Positions 17,360-28,406 are shown, counted from the first letter of the stretch. The stretch is DNA of 64,000 nucleotides from an uncultured SAR116 cluster alpha proteobacterium (GCA_902622515.1 CACNQE010000002.1:1-64000), one strand, 5' to 3'. Program-made: numbers and translations. Notes: generated by a model not told the origin, from the sequence alone.

Positions 17360-17953
17360 TTGACGTCATCACCTAGTTCTAAGCTACTTACTTTTGTTAG
17401 ACACGCTCCAAGCCAACCTGGTGGTTTTCTATATGGTCGTTATGATGCAGATATAGGTGACATTCCACCAAATGATATTTTATTCCTTCGCACACAAATT
17501 TCAAATAATAGCCTTATTGTATGCAGCCCGGCAAAAAGATGCCAAAAAACATGTGATGCAATATTATCTGAATGTCATCCTCGCCGAACACATGATAACC
17601 TTTGGGAACAATCTTTTGGCGCATGGGAAGGAAAGGCCTTTTCGCAGATTCCAGATAAAGGAACGCTTACTGGAGAAGCGCTTGTAAACTTCAAACCTCC
17701 TGGAGGTGAGAGTTTTAAAGAACTTTGTAAGCGTGTGCACCCTGTAATAAAACAATTCTGCGTGAGTTCAAAAACTCAGAAGATTACATTTTTTGTTCAT
17801 GCCGGAGTTATTCGTGCAGCTCTTGCACTCGCCTTTGGAAGCCATATATCAGCGCTCAAATGCGAAATTGATACTTTGTCTGCAACAAGTCTACGCCATT
17901 TAGGCAAAAATAATTTCTCTGTTGTATCAATCAATAAAAGTGCCATTGCATGA
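17360..17953 (+). CDS. cobC: Histidine phosphatase, alpha-ribazole phosphatase CobC type
   Basis: 197 aa, TTG start with AAAGGA upstream. The phosphoglycerate-mutase-like fold is marked by FVRHAP (catalytic His about residue 14), LWEQSFGAWEGKAF and the second His in FVHAGVIRAAL. Within B12 clusters this family removes the phosphate of alpha-ribazole 5'-phosphate or adenosylcobalamin 5'-phosphate. RHAP replaces the more usual RHGET. Its stop overlaps the cbiB start by four bases (ATGA). Confidence 0.88.
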   Translation: MTSSPSSKLLTFVRHAPSQPGGFLYGRYDADIGDIPPNDILFLRTQISNNSLIVCSPAKRCQKTCDAILSECHPRRTHDNLWEQSFGAWEGKAFSQIPDKGTLTGEALVNFKPPGGESFKELCKRVHPVIKQFCVSSKTQKITFFVHAGVIRAALALAFGSHISALKCEIDTLSATSLRHLGKNNFSVVSINKSAIA

Positions 17954-18915
17954 ACATGCTTACTTGCATAATTATTGCTTTAACAATAGACCGCATTATT
18001 GGATGGCCTAATTGGTTATTCAGGCACATTTCTCACCCAGTTGTGCTAATCGGGAATTTAATTAGCGTTTGTGAGAAAACATTTAATAATGCAAACACAA
18101 CTGCAAGCATTAGGCGTTTTTGGGGTATCATTACTGTTTTAATTGTAACTGGAGTCTGTCTTTTAGCTGCCTTGTTTATATCTTCACTTATTCCTGATAA
18201 CCGACTTGGGATCATTCTAACTTCATTACTTATTTGGCCTTGGATTGCCGCAAAATCTTTGAGTGAGCACGTGGAAAAAGTAGCCCTTTCCTTGAGCAAA
18301 GCGGATTCTGAATCCGCACGTGCTGCGGTTTCTATGATTGTGGGACGAAATGCAAAAACTCTTGATGATTACGGAATCGCACGTGCTAGTCTTGAAAGCC
18401 TCTCTGAGAATACTTCAGATGGGGTAATTGCTCCGTTATTTTGGGCCGTAATATTCGGACTCCCAGGCTTGTTTGTGTATAAAGCGATTAACACTCTAGA
18501 TTCTATGATTGGATATCGAACCCATACCCATGAAGCATTTGGTTGGGCAGCTGCAAAATTAGATGATTTTATTAATTATCTGCCTGCAAGGTTAACGGGG
18601 ACAATCTACGTTCTAACAGCAAAAAACCCTATCTATTCGTTTAGTGTAATGTGGCGTGATGCTAAAAAACATCGCTCACCCAATGCGGGTTGGCCTGAGT
18701 CAGGTTTTGCAGCTGCGCTTAATGTTCGATTATCAGGTCCACGTTATTATGACGGTAAATTAACCGATGACGAGTGGTTGCACGAAGAAGGAGAAGAACC
18801 TACGTCAGAAGACATATTTCTTGGGCTAAAACACTATAACCGCTTACTAAATTGGGTTACTTTGTTATCTATAATTTTACTGTTATTTTTTTGGATAAAT
18901 AAGGCTGGGTTTTAA
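17950..18915 (+). CDS. cbiB: Adenosylcobinamide-phosphate synthase (CbiB; CobD of Pseudomonas)
   Basis: 321 aa membrane protein that attaches aminopropanol phosphate to adenosylcobyric acid. Multiple helices and typical conserved blocks: HPVVLIGNLI, AVSMIVGRNAKTLDD, ESLSENTSDGVIAPLFWA, AINTLDSMIGYR and PNAGWPESGFAAALNVRL. Stop (TAA) abuts the ATG of the decarboxylase gene without a gap. Confidence 0.96.
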   Translation: MNMLTCIIIALTIDRIIGWPNWLFRHISHPVVLIGNLISVCEKTFNNANTTASIRRFWGIITVLIVTGVCLLAALFISSLIPDNRLGIILTSLLIWPWIAAKSLSEHVEKVALSLSKADSESARAAVSMIVGRNAKTLDDYGIARASLESLSENTSDGVIAPLFWAVIFGLPGLFVYKAINTLDSMIGYRTHTHEAFGWAAAKLDDFINYLPARLTGTIYVLTAKNPIYSFSVMWRDAKKHRSPNAGWPESGFAAALNVRLSGPRYYDGKLTDDEWLHEEGEEPTSEDIFLGLKHYNRLLNWVTLLSIILLLFFWINKAGF

Positions 18916-19896
18916 ATGCTAAGATGTGAACATGGCGGTAATTTAGATAGAGCAATCTCTCAGTTCGGAGGTAATCGCAAAGAATGGATTGATTTATCAA
19001 CCGGAATAAATCCCTATACTTATAATGTTTTTGATCTCTCATCAGACATATGGAGAGAGTTGCCAGATCAGCAACTTATAGAATCAACCATTCACTCTGC
19101 CAAAATTGCCTATCAAGCAAGGTCTAGTTGCTTGCCATTAGCAGGCGTCCAGCAAGCGATTCAGCATCTTCCTTTTATAATTAAGAAAAAAACAAAAAAT
19201 GTATGTGTTTTATACCCAAGTTATAATGAATATGAAGTTCAATTCCAAAGAGCCAATTGGAATATAACCCGTTGTCAAGACGTTGATGAGATGAAAGATG
19301 CTAATTGCGCTATAATCGTAAATCCTAATAATCCAGATGGAAAGAAATTTTTGCCAAATGAGTTGCTTGAGCTTTCAAACACTGTTGGCACGCTTATTAT
19401 TGATGAGAGTTTTTGTGACTTATATCCTCATCTTTCAGTTTTACCGCATTTAACAGAACATCACAAAAACATTATTATTTTTCGTTCTTTTGGAAAATTT
19501 TACGGGCTGGCGGGATTGCGACTGGGTTTCGTGTTTTCGTGTGAAAAAACTATAAATGAATTTTCATATGCTTTGGGTAAATGGGCTGTATCTGGTCCTG
19601 CTCTTGCGATCGGAGTATGCGCTCTGACGGATGAAAGTTGGCGCAAACAGACATTAGAAAAGTTAGAAGCTGATGCTATACGTCTTGATAAAATAGCCCA
19701 ACAAAATGGTCTTGTATCCGCAGGTGGAACAAATTTATTTCGTTTATATCAATGTAATAATGCCAAAGATATACAATATGAACTAGCTAAACAAAGAATA
19801 TGGACACGTACTTTTAGCTATTCTGAATATTTGATAAGGCTTGGACTTCCAAAAGGGGATGGCTGGGATCGCCTTGAAAGAGCCTTTAGAAGTTAA
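18916..19896 (+). CDS. cobD: Threonine-phosphate decarboxylase (CobC of Pseudomonas, CobD of Salmonella)
   Basis: 326 aa PLP enzyme of the class I/II aminotransferase fold. It makes (R)-1-amino-2-propanol phosphate for the nucleotide loop. N-terminal [13 protein letters not shown] and DLSTGINPY are diagnostic; NPNNPDG and the PLP-Lys in [14 protein letters not shown] are present. The last stop base pairs with the convergent cobQ stop in TTAA (19893-19896). Confidence 0.94.
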   Translation: MLRCEHGGNLDRAISQFGGNRKEWIDLSTGINPYTYNVFDLSSDIWRELPDQQLIESTIHSAKIAYQARSSCLPLAGVQQAIQHLPFIIKKKTKNVCVLYPSYNEYEVQFQRANWNITRCQDVDEMKDANCAIIVNPNNPDGKKFLPNELLELSNTVGTLIIDESFCDLYPHLSVLPHLTEHHKNIIIFRSFGKFYGLAGLRLGFVFSCEKTINEFSYALGKWAVSGPALAIGVCALTDESWRKQTLEKLEADAIRLDKIAQQNGLVSAGGTNLFRLYQCNNAKDIQYELAKQRIWTRTFSYSEYLIRLGLPKGDGWDRLERAFRS

Positions 19897-21344
19897 GTTG
19901 CTACAGAAAAAATTTTATCAACATCAAGATATGTCTCTATATGTTCAGCCAGCCCGTCGAGTGTGTCTTCTATTTGTGTGTCATAGGCAAACCCTTGTAC
20001 GGATATTCCCAATTTATCCAAAAATGCGCGTCTAAAACTATCTTGAGAGAAAAGTCCATGCACATAACTTCCTTGCACGCGCCCATCTACTGAGGATGCA
20101 CCTTCTTTCCTACCTCCAATCATTGCAAAAGGACGTTGGCAGTCAACTCCACTAGTCTCTCCAAGGTGTATTTCATAGCCTTTAATTTGAAGAGAAGTTT
20201 CAAGATGGATAGCACTCACTTCATTAAGAGTTTTTTTTGTCCTCATAATTGTTTCTATTTGCAAAAACCCTAATCCCTCAGTCTCTTTTGCTTCTCCTTC
20301 AAGCCCATCAGGATCATAAATTTTAGTGCCAAGCATTTGATATCCGCCACAAATACCTAAGATATATCCTCCACGGCGATGATGTGCCTTAAGATCTATA
20401 TCCCAACCCTGCTCTCGCAAAAATTTTAAATCGAAAATAGTCGATTTACTGCCTGGAATCAAAACAAGATGAGCATCAGCTGGTATTACTTGGCCTGCAT
20501 GTATCATAACAAGTTCTACTTCTTTTTCTTGTGATAATGGATCCAAATCATCAAAATTTGCCATTCGAGAAAGACATAAGCAGGCAATTTTATATCGCGA
20601 AGGTTTTCTGGGGTTCTGAGCTCTGATATCAAGAGCATCTTCTGCTGGCAGACGCCAAGCATCCATAAAAAAGGGTAATACTCCAAAACCATGCCATTTA
20701 GTCTGCTTCTTGATAAACTCGTACCCCTCGTCAAATAAACTTAAATCCCCGCGGAATTTATTTACGATAAAGCCTTTTATCATCTCAAGATCACCATTTG
20801 GTAATACAGCCTTTGTTCCTACAAGCTGTGCAATAACACCACCCCTATCAATGTCTGCAACCAAAACTACAGGAACATCAGCTGCATTAGCAAATCCCAT
20901 GTTAGCGATGTCATTTTGACGCAAATTAACTTCAGCTGGACTGCCTGCACCCTCAATAATAACTAAATCAGATTGTGATCTCAGACTTTCAAAACTACTT
21001 AAAACTGGTTCTAGTAGCATCTCTTTAATTTTAGCGTATTCATGTGCTTTGAATGAGCTTTGATATTTGCCATGTATAATTAGCTGCGAGCCCTTTTCTG
21101 TTTCTGGCTTTAGCAAAATAGGATTCATATCAGTATGGGGTTGCTTCTTGCTTGCACGTGCCTGCAATGCCTGAGCCCTACCAATTTCGCCGCCATCAGA
21201 AGTTACAGCTGCATTATTAGACATATTTTGGGGTTTAAATGGTGAGACGTTCAATCCACGATTGCTTGCAGCTCTACATAATCCTGCAACCAACATAGTT
21301 TTACCAACATTAGAACCTGTTCCTTGAATCATTATGGCAGGCAT
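19893..21344 (-). CDS. cobQ: Cobyric acid synthase
   Basis: 483 aa, amidates side chains b, d, e and g of adenosylcobyrinic acid a,c-diamide. N-terminal synthetase domain starts [20 protein letters not shown] with the P-loop; [11 protein letters not shown] and [12 protein letters not shown] follow. The C-terminal class I glutaminase domain has the Cys in [12 protein letters not shown] and His in [11 protein letters not shown] preceded by AAGGTT. Follows cobO by 16 bases on the minus strand. Confidence 0.97.
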   Translation of the reverse strand: MPAIMIQGTGSNVGKTMLVAGLCRAASNRGLNVSPFKPQNMSNNAAVTSDGGEIGRAQALQARASKKQPHTDMNPILLKPETEKGSQLIIHGKYQSSFKAHEYAKIKEMLLEPVLSSFESLRSQSDLVIIEGAGSPAEVNLRQNDIANMGFANAADVPVVLVADIDRGGVIAQLVGTKAVLPNGDLEMIKGFIVNKFRGDLSLFDEGYEFIKKQTKWHGFGVLPFFMDAWRLPAEDALDIRAQNPRKPSRYKIACLCLSRMANFDDLDPLSQEKEVELVMIHAGQVIPADAHLVLIPGSKSTIFDLKFLREQGWDIDLKAHHRRGGYILGICGGYQMLGTKIYDPDGLEGEAKETEGLGFLQIETIMRTKKTLNEVSAIHLETSLQIKGYEIHLGETSGVDCQRPFAMIGGRKEGASSVDGRVQGSYVHGLFSQDSFRRAFLDKLGISVQGFAYDTQIEDTLDGLAEHIETYLDVDKIFSVAT

Positions 21345-21360
21345 ATCGTTAGAACCTTTT

Positions 21361-21999
21361 TTAAAACTCTATGCCTTTTTGGGCTTTAATTCCATCACGA
21401 AACGGGTGCTTAATGAGTGACATTTCTGTAACCAGGTCAGCAACTTCTATCAATTCATCCTTAGCGTTACGGCCAGTTAAAACAACATGTGTCATAAATG
21501 GTTTTTCATGAAGAAGAAAATCAACTACTTCATTTATATCCAAATAATCATAACGAAGCGCAATATTGATCTCATCCAACAATATAAATTTAATTTCTGA
21601 ATTTCGAATCAGCTCTTTTGCTTTTTCCCAACCTGACTTTGCAGCTGAAATATCAAGCTCTCTATTTTGCGTCTCCCAGGTAAAACCTTCGCCTGATACG
21701 ATAAAAATACATTCTTTTTGAAATCTTTTTTCCAAAAATTCGCGCTCGCCTGTTTGCCAAGTTCCTTTTATAAATTGGACAACTGCACATGGTATATTAT
21801 GGGCAATACATCTCATTATCATTCCAAAACCTGAAGAGGATTTTCCCTTTCCTGACCCAGTATGAACAATAATAAGGCCTTTTTCCTCTGTTTTAGTGGC
21901 CATAAGCTTATCTCGGGCAGCTTTAATTTTTTGCATTTTTTGATTGTGAATCTTATTAAGCTCAATATCTTTTTGTCTTTTTTCCTGATGTCCGTTCAT
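21361..21999 (-). CDS. cobO: Cob(I)yrinic acid a,c-diamide adenosyltransferase
   Basis: About 212 aa. Adds the upper adenosyl ligand from ATP. P-loop in [33 protein letters not shown] and [14 protein letters not shown] are characteristic. Start placed at the ATG at 21999 (MNGHQEK) with AAGGAT nine bases upstream; an in-frame extension to 22029 adds nothing conserved. First gene of the minus unit cobO-cobQ. Confidence 0.95.
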   Translation of the reverse strand: MNGHQEKRQKDIELNKIHNQKMQKIKAARDKLMATKTEEKGLIIVHTGSGKGKSSSGFGMIMRCIAHNIPCAVVQFIKGTWQTGEREFLEKRFQKECIFIVSGEGFTWETQNRELDISAAKSGWEKAKELIRNSEIKFILLDEINIALRYDYLDINEVVDFLLHEKPFMTHVVLTGRNAKDELIEVADLVTEMSLIKHPFRDGIKAQKGIEF

Positions 22000-22170
22000 A
22001 AGGCATATCCTTTTGCAAAAAATAATCAAAACTAGAATGGCATGAATTGACTAATTAAAGTATGAACCATTTAATTGTTAATTGTAAATAATGGTAGAAG
22101 AGTCCGTTTATTCGAAATCAGAAAATTACATAAAGAAAAAGGTCGGATTCTGAGCAATACCGTTGTTTGA

Positions 22171-22199
22171 TTCAAGATTATATTTTGGCCTATTATAAT
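22171..22199 (+). promoter_or_regulatory. Candidate promoter of the long cobW-cobN unit
   Basis: A perfect -10 hexamer TATAAT (22194-22199) lies 60 bases before the cobW ATG; the best -35 at 17-base spacing is a weak TTCAAG (22171-22176). The 229-base spacer between cobO and cobW has no recognised B12 box or riboswitch core. Confidence 0.4.
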
Positions 22200-22258
22200 A
22201 GATTATAAATTGTGGATAAACTTAACAGAACTAAAATTAAAGGGGAATTAAAGAGTTT

Positions 22259-23296
22259 ATGCAAAATATCACAAAAATACCAGTTACTATAATCACGGGT
22301 TTTCTAGGCTCAGGAAAAACCACTCTAATTTCTCAACTAATGAAAAATCCTCTTGGGAAAAGATTGGCTGTAATCGTCAATGAGTTTGGTGATATTGGCG
22401 TTGATGGAGAAATTCTCAAGGGATGTGCAATTCCTAATTGCCCAGAAGAAAATATTATGGAGTTGGCTAATGGCTGCATTTGCTGCACCGTAGCAGATGA
22501 TTTTATTCCAACGATCGAAAAATTAATGTCACTTTCACCTAAACCGGAGCATATCTTAATTGAAACCTCGGGCCTCGCATTACCAAAGCCACTGCTTAAG
22601 GCTTTCGAATGGCCAGCCATTCGTTCTAAAATTACAGTTGATGGCGTTATTGCACTTGCAGATGCCGAAGCTGTTTCTTCGGGTCAATTTGCGCCTAATA
22701 TTGCAGGCGTAAAAGCACAACGAAAATTAGATAATTCGATTGATCATGAAACCCCTTTATCTGAAGTATTCGAGGATCAAATTGCATGTGCTGATCTCAT
22801 CTTACTGACAAAAGCTGACCTTGCCAGCAGTTCTGATAAGAAAAAAGCAAAACGTGTTATTGCAAATAACACAATCCGCCACCCCCCCATTATCGAGGTG
22901 GTGGAAGGTCAAATAGACCCTAGACTTATTCTGGGATTAGAGGCTGAAGCGGAAAATGATATTGAGCAGCGCCCCTCACATCATGATAACGAGCCGGAGC
23001 ATGACCATCAAGACTTCGAAAGTGCCATTTTTAATATAGCAGAGTTAGAATCGCCAGAAATTCTTCTAAATAAAATAAAGATACTGGCAAACGAACAACA
23101 CATTCTAAGAGTAAAGGGGTTTGTTTCCATTACCGGTAAGCCTATGCGGCTTCTTGTTCAGGCAGTAGGCTCACGTGTGCGCTCACAATTTGATAAAATG
23201 TGGCATCCAGATGACATTCGTCGAGGTCAAATTGTTGTAATTGCCGAACATAATCACATCAATATACCTGCGATTAAAGAAATTTTAGAAAGCTAA
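22259..23296 (+). CDS. cobW: CobW, G3E-family metallochaperone GTPase
   Basis: 345 aa. G1 motif GFLGSGKTTLIS (about 13-24), VNEFGDIGVDGE, the metal-binding CxCC in NGCICCTV, and guanine motif LTKADL. A His/acid-rich insert (HHDNEPEHDHQDF) precedes the C-terminal CobW_C domain. The family delivers metal in a GTP-dependent manner; beside cobN it is expected to handle cobalt. First gene of the long plus-strand operon, 8 bases before cobN. Confidence 0.94.
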   Translation: MQNITKIPVTIITGFLGSGKTTLISQLMKNPLGKRLAVIVNEFGDIGVDGEILKGCAIPNCPEENIMELANGCICCTVADDFIPTIEKLMSLSPKPEHILIETSGLALPKPLLKAFEWPAIRSKITVDGVIALADAEAVSSGQFAPNIAGVKAQRKLDNSIDHETPLSEVFEDQIACADLILLTKADLASSSDKKKAKRVIANNTIRHPPIIEVVEGQIDPRLILGLEAEAENDIEQRPSHHDNEPEHDHQDFESAIFNIAELESPEILLNKIKILANEQHILRVKGFVSITGKPMRLLVQAVGSRVRSQFDKMWHPDDIRRGQIVVIAEHNHINIPAIKEILES

Positions 23297-23304
23297 ACTG
23301 AAAA

Positions 23305-26300
23305 ATGCACGTCCTTTTCGTAGAAAGACATGGATTAGAAGAAACAGAGATACCAGTAGACCTAGATCACAGACCCGCAGACCTTGTGATTCTCTCTTTT
23401 TCAGACAGTGACCTAAGTACTTTTGCAGCTGGCTGGCATCGCGCTAAAAAGCTAAATAATGAGGTGTTTCCAAGCGTTAGAATTGCTAATCTTTCCCTTC
23501 TCAAACATCCTATTTCAGTTGATACCTATATTGAAAAAACCTTATGCCACGCCAAAGGTATTCTCGTTCGGCTCATCGGTGGTGTGCCATACTGGTCCTA
23601 TGGGCTCAGTCAAGTAGCCCAAATTGCAAAAAAAAATAATATAGCCTTTGCTGCTATATCAGCAGATGGCCGTACTGACTTGCAACTTGATGAGATATCA
23701 ACAGTACCAATCTCAACTTTGCGACGCTTACAATATTATTGTGAAATGGGGGGCGAAATTGCAGCACATTCTGCTTTAGCTCAATTAGCGTTGGCAGCGG
23801 GACTTTACGTAAGTCCTGTTAGTGGAAGTAAGATGATAGGCAACGTTGGCGGTTGGACACCAGAATATAACATATGTTGTCCGTTTATCTCACGCGGCTA
23901 TGAAACTAAACCTGTCATCCTTATCACCTTTTATCGCTCATATATTACATCAGCTGACCTTAAACCAATTGCAGCTTTATTCCATAAATTACGTAACTAT
24001 GGATTTGCTGTAATGAGTTTATTTGTACCATCCTTAAAAGCACCTGAAGCAGCCGCTTGGTTAGAAAAACAAATATTATATTTTTCACCCTCACTCATAG
24101 TAAATGCTACATCATTTTCAGGGAAAGGTAAGGATGGAAACTCCCCGCTTGATAAGGCCAATGTTCCAGTTTTCCAGATAGCACTCTCAACATCAAACCG
24201 TGCCGTATGGGCAGAAGCTGCCAGGGGTCTCTCACCAGCTGATATGGCAATGCATGTTGTATTACCAGAAGTAGATGGCAGAATATTTGCTGGGGTGGCG
24301 TCTTTTAAAGAACCAGAAGAAATGGATGAGGCTTTGCAATTCGCACCTGTCGGCCATCAACCTGATGAGGAACGAATTAACGCCATATGCGCTAAAATTG
24401 TAAATTGGTATACATTACAAAAAACCCCTATTCCAAGGCAAAAACTAACACTTATCCTATCCACTTACCCCGGTCGGCCTTGGCAAATGGCGCATGCTGT
24501 TGGACTTGATGCTATTGCATCCGCTCAAGCGATATTAGAGGATTTAGGTTATAATATAGAAACAAAAGAGGAATCTTTTGAGAGGCTTCTTACTCATAAA
24601 ACCATGTCTTGGAATATTGCATCCTATAAAACCGCTTTAAGCGAAGTGCCTTTGAGTCTTCAAGAAGAGTTGTATTCTGTATGGGGGGCACCCGAAGCTG
24701 ATCTACTCGCTGTGGATGGTAGTTTCAAGTTTACCAGTTTGTCATTTGGAAATGCTCTGGTTGCATTGCAACCAGAGCGCGGAATTAAACAAAATAGAGA
24801 AGGTGAATACCATGATATCTCACGAACTCCATGTCATAGTTATGTTGCTTTTTATTTATGGCTCCAAAAAGTAATGAAAGTGGATGCCATTATTCATGTT
24901 GGGGCACATGGAACCTTAGAATGGCTTCCAGGAAAAGCTGTAGCATTGTCAGATAATTGCTGGCCAGAAGTATTGGCGGGAAATATGCCGATCATTTATC
25001 CGTTCATAATTAATGACCCTGGTGAAGCAGCGCAGGCAAAGAGAAGGATTAGTGCAGTAACTTTGGGTCATATACCGCCACCTCTTAAGAAAGCTAACAC
25101 TCCGGAACAATTCAGTCAGTTGGAATCATTGCTTGATGAGTTCTCCATCGCAGATGGTCTAGATCCAAAAAGACGCGATAGGCTAAAGAGTGATATTATC
25201 TGTGAAGCAGAGTCACTCGGAATAGCAAAAGATTTAGAGGTAAATTCTAAAAAAGACCCTGCAGATATACTTACAAGAATTGACGCATTTGTCTGTGATA
25301 TTAAGGAGAGCCAATTTGCAGATGGTTTACACATTTTTGGCAGAGGGGGACAAAGGCAAACAGTCTTCGACACCACTTTATCAGTTTCCAATGAACGTCA
25401 ATCCATCATCGATGCCCTATCTGGTAAAATGATTGCTGCAGGACCATCCGGTTCTCCTTATAGAGGAAGGCAAGATGTACTGCCATCTGGAAGAAATTTA
25501 TTCTCAACTGACCCGCTTTCAGTTCCAACTAAAGCTGCCTATAAGCAGGGTATTAAACTAGCTGAAGAATTTCTAAGACGTAGTTTACAGGATACAGGTG
25601 AATGGCCATCTGGGGTAATTGTAGACTTATGGGGCTCAGCAACAATGAGGACAGCTGGTGAAGAATTTGCTATGGCGCTTCACTTGATAGGTGTAAAACC
25701 AAATTGGTCGGAAGGTTCTGATAGAGTTATAGGTTTTGAAATTTTGCCCTTGGCTATATTAGACAGACCAAGAATCGATACAACCTTGCGTGTATCAGGT
25801 CTATTCAGAGATGTATTCCCAACTTTATCATCATTATTTCAGCAAGCGATTGATGCATTGTGTAAACGAGATGAACGTAAAGATTTTAATCCTTACGTTG
25901 GATCAAAAGAGGAAGATTCAGCACGTATATTTAGTTCAGCACCAAACTCCTATGGTCTTAGTATGGGTGATGCTGCTGAACATTTTAATGCAGCAGGCAG
26001 AAACAGGGTTGCAAATGCCTGGATTAATGCTAGCCAATTTGCGGTAAATGGCTCTAAAGTAATTCAAAATAAGCAGGCACTTATATCTCGCATTCAGAAA
26101 GCAGATAGCTTTATTCATATGCAAGATTTAAGAGAGACGGATATCCTAATATCCTTAGATTATGCGGCTCATGAAGGCGGATTTGCTGCTGCAAAAGCAG
26201 AACTTGGTGGGAAGGTAAATCTCTATCATTTAGATAATACAAATCCAGAAAATCCTATCACTAGAAGCCTTTCTGAGGAAATTGCAAGGGTTGTATATGC

Positions 26301-26604
26301 AAGAGCTTCCAATCCTAAATGGATTGATAGCATGATGCGTCATAGGCATAGAGGAGCTGCAGAGATTGCTGCCACGTTATTACATATGGCAGCTTTTGCA
26401 AATTTAGCGAATGCCGTTGGGAGTCATCTTTTTGATAGTTTCCACGACGCTACTCTTGGAAATCAGGAAATTGTTTGTTTTATGCAGGAAGCTAATCCAG
26501 AAGCACTTAAAGCCATGCAAGACTGTTTTGAAAAATTATATAAATCTGGTTTGTGGCAAACTAGGCGCAATTCTATTTATGCTAATCTCGAGACGGTAGA
26601 ATGA
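23305..26604 (+). CDS. cobN: Aerobic cobaltochelatase large subunit CobN
   Basis: 1099 aa, inserts Co2+ into hydrogenobyrinic acid a,c-diamide with ATP. Family blocks include MGNVGGWTPEYN-like GNVGGWTPEYNI, HVGAHGTLEWLPGKAVALSDNCWPE and the C-terminal LDYAAHEGGFAAA. Somewhat shorter than the about 1270-residue Pseudomonas protein. The AAA/VWA ATPase partners (Pseudomonas CobS and CobT) are not in this window. Overlaps cobG by four bases. Confidence 0.96.
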   Translation: MHVLFVERHGLEETEIPVDLDHRPADLVILSFSDSDLSTFAAGWHRAKKLNNEVFPSVRIANLSLLKHPISVDTYIEKTLCHAKGILVRLIGGVPYWSYGLSQVAQIAKKNNIAFAAISADGRTDLQLDEISTVPISTLRRLQYYCEMGGEIAAHSALAQLALAAGLYVSPVSGSKMIGNVGGWTPEYNICCPFISRGYETKPVILITFYRSYITSADLKPIAALFHKLRNYGFAVMSLFVPSLKAPEAAAWLEKQILYFSPSLIVNATSFSGKGKDGNSPLDKANVPVFQIALSTSNRAVWAEAARGLSPADMAMHVVLPEVDGRIFAGVASFKEPEEMDEALQFAPVGHQPDEERINAICAKIVNWYTLQKTPIPRQKLTLILSTYPGRPWQMAHAVGLDAIASAQAILEDLGYNIETKEESFERLLTHKTMSWNIASYKTALSEVPLSLQEELYSVWGAPEADLLAVDGSFKFTSLSFGNALVALQPERGIKQNREGEYHDISRTPCHSYVAFYLWLQKVMKVDAIIHVGAHGTLEWLPGKAVALSDNCWPEVLAGNMPIIYPFIINDPGEAAQAKRRISAVTLGHIPPPLKKANTPEQFSQLESLLDEFSIADGLDPKRRDRLKSDIICEAESLGIAKDLEVNSKKDPADILTRIDAFVCDIKESQFADGLHIFGRGGQRQTVFDTTLSVSNERQSIIDALSGKMIAAGPSGSPYRGRQDVLPSGRNLFSTDPLSVPTKAAYKQGIKLAEEFLRRSLQDTGEWPSGVIVDLWGSATMRTAGEEFAMALHLIGVKPNWSEGSDRVIGFEILPLAILDRPRIDTTLRVSGLFRDVFPTLSSLFQQAIDALCKRDERKDFNPYVGSKEEDSARIFSSAPNSYGLSMGDAAEHFNAAGRNRVANAWINASQFAVNGSKVIQNKQALISRIQKADSFIHMQDLRETDILISLDYAAHEGGFAAAKAELGGKVNLYHLDNTNPENPITRSLSEEIARVVYARASNPKWIDSMMRHRHRGAAEIAATLLHMAAFANLANAVGSHLFDSFHDATLGNQEIVCFMQEANPEALKAMQDCFEKLYKSGLWQTRRNSIYANLETVE

Positions 26605-27734
26605 ATAAACCAAGCGCTAAAGGATGGTGTCCATCAACCCTTATACCAATGAAATCTGGAGATGGATTGCTTATTAGAATAAAACCTCCTTTTAGCAGAC
26701 TAACGAGCAGGCAAGCACAAAAGATCGCAATTCTATCAGAGCGTTATGGAAATGGTTTTTTGGATATTACTAATAGAGCAAACCTTCAGATTAGAGGTCT
26801 GAGTCAAAATACTTATCCTCTTATGCTAAAAGGCTTACAAGATATTGGCATTTCAGGAAAAAATGATGTGCCTGATCGGATCAATCTTGTGCTGTGCCCT
26901 TTTATACCCTACCAATCAATTGGCTGGCGGTGTGCTAAAATGCTATATGATGCCGCTGGTGACTTTCCTAATCTACCAGTAAAATTTGGGTTTGCCATTG
27001 ACTGTGGCAGAAAGCGCTATCTTAGTGGTATTTCTGCTGATATTAGAATCGAGAGAGATAATTCTAATAAATTACTTATTAGATTCGATGGATGCAAGAA
27101 GGGATTTGTTTCATCTGAAAAAACATTCAAAAGCGATATTCTGGAGGCCCTTAACTGGTTTAGCTCTTCACAAAACAAAAAGCTCCCTTACGAAAGAATG
27201 CATCAGCTTTTAATGAATATTGATGTTCCAGATATTTACGCAAAAACAAAACCACAAGAAAACAAAAAATCACTTAACCCAGGTTTTGAGGAAGATAGAC
27301 AAGTTATTTCGATACCATTTGGTCAATTAAAAGCAAATCAGCTTCTTCAATTAGCAGACAACTCGCAAGAAATCATATTCACTATAAATCGATGCCTAAT
27401 TATAGATAAAATTCCAAAACTCAGTGGAGAATTTATTAAAACAAAGAATGACCTAAGATATAATGTTACAGCTTGTACAGGAATGCCTGGCTGTGCATCT
27501 GCGAGCATAGACACAAAACGATTGGCATTAAAATTAAGTGAAAGCGAATTAATTCAATTTGGTAAATCATATCATTTATCTGGATGCAAAAAAGGATGTG
27601 CGCTGCAGACAAAGAGTGATATTTGCATTGTGGGAGAGAATGGCTCATATAATTTGTTGGAAAATGGATTTGCATGGGATGAGCCTAAACATGCATCGCT
27701 ATCGGAAGTAGCTCTGTTTAATAAGTTGGTTTAA
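26601..27734 (+). CDS. cobG: Precorrin-3B synthase (CobG)
   Basis: 377 aa, nitrite/sulfite-reductase-like Fe-S monooxygenase that uses O2 to make precorrin-3B; this marks the pathway as aerobic. Cys ligands for a [4Fe-4S] cluster are visible as C-x5-C in TACTGMPGCAS and C-x3-C in SGCKKGCA. N-terminal GDGLLIRIKPPFSRLT and DITNRANLQIRGL are typical. Starts in the cobN stop (ATGA). Confidence 0.93.
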   Translation: MNKPSAKGWCPSTLIPMKSGDGLLIRIKPPFSRLTSRQAQKIAILSERYGNGFLDITNRANLQIRGLSQNTYPLMLKGLQDIGISGKNDVPDRINLVLCPFIPYQSIGWRCAKMLYDAAGDFPNLPVKFGFAIDCGRKRYLSGISADIRIERDNSNKLLIRFDGCKKGFVSSEKTFKSDILEALNWFSSSQNKKLPYERMHQLLMNIDVPDIYAKTKPQENKKSLNPGFEEDRQVISIPFGQLKANQLLQLADNSQEIIFTINRCLIIDKIPKLSGEFIKTKNDLRYNVTACTGMPGCASASIDTKRLALKLSESELIQFGKSYHLSGCKKGCALQTKSDICIVGENGSYNLLENGFAWDEPKHASLSEVALFNKLV

Positions 27735-27753
27735 CTGAAGAAGACACGGAAAA

Positions 27754-28383
27754 ATGCCCTTTAATTATGAAAAAAATGGAGAAGCAATTTACAAGGAATC
27801 ATTTTCTACTATTCGATCTGAAGCTGATTTATCTGCTTTTACCCCCGAAGAAGAAATCATTGTAGTTCGTATGATACATGCCTCAGGAATGGTGGAGCTT
27901 GCACAATCGATCAAGTTTACTCCCGATTTCGCCAAGGTAGCCCGAGCTGCTATAGAAAATGGTGCACCGATATTATGTGATACCAAAATGGTTAGCGAAG
28001 GTATAACACGCAAAAGGCTGCCAAAGAATAATAAGATAATTTGCACCATTCGAGAACCTAACGTAAGAGACATGGCAGTCGAGGCTAAAAACACCAGATC
28101 TGCTGTAGCAATTGAATTGTGGGGTCCCTACCTAGAAGGAGCTATTATTGCAATTGGGAATGCACCTACGGCCTTATTTCATCTATTAAATTTACTTGAA
28201 AACCCTCAATATCCTCGCCCGGCTGCTATCATTGGATGTCCTGTTGGATTTGTTGGCGCACGAGAGAGCAAAGATGCATTAATGTTATCAGCACCCGCAC
28301 CTTGTTGTATTACTGTTGGAAGGCTTGGAGGTAGTGCTGTAACAGTAGCTGCTGTAAATGCTCTTGCAGGTAGTTTTGAATAA
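27754..28383 (+). CDS. cobH: Precorrin-8X methylmutase (CobH)
   Basis: 209 aa. Moves a methyl group from C11 to C12 to give hydrogenobyrinic acid. The catalytic His is in MIHASGMVELA (about residue 43-53). CDTKMVSEGITRKRL, AIGNAPTALFHLL and GCPVGFVGARESK are family signatures. Lies 19 bases after cobG. Confidence 0.96.
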   Translation: MPFNYEKNGEAIYKESFSTIRSEADLSAFTPEEEIIVVRMIHASGMVELAQSIKFTPDFAKVARAAIENGAPILCDTKMVSEGITRKRLPKNNKIICTIREPNVRDMAVEAKNTRSAVAIELWGPYLEGAIIAIGNAPTALFHLLNLLENPQYPRPAAIIGCPVGFVGARESKDALMLSAPAPCCITVGRLGGSAVTVAAVNALAGSFE

Positions 28384-28406
28384 AATAAAGAGATCAAAAA
28401 GCTCAA

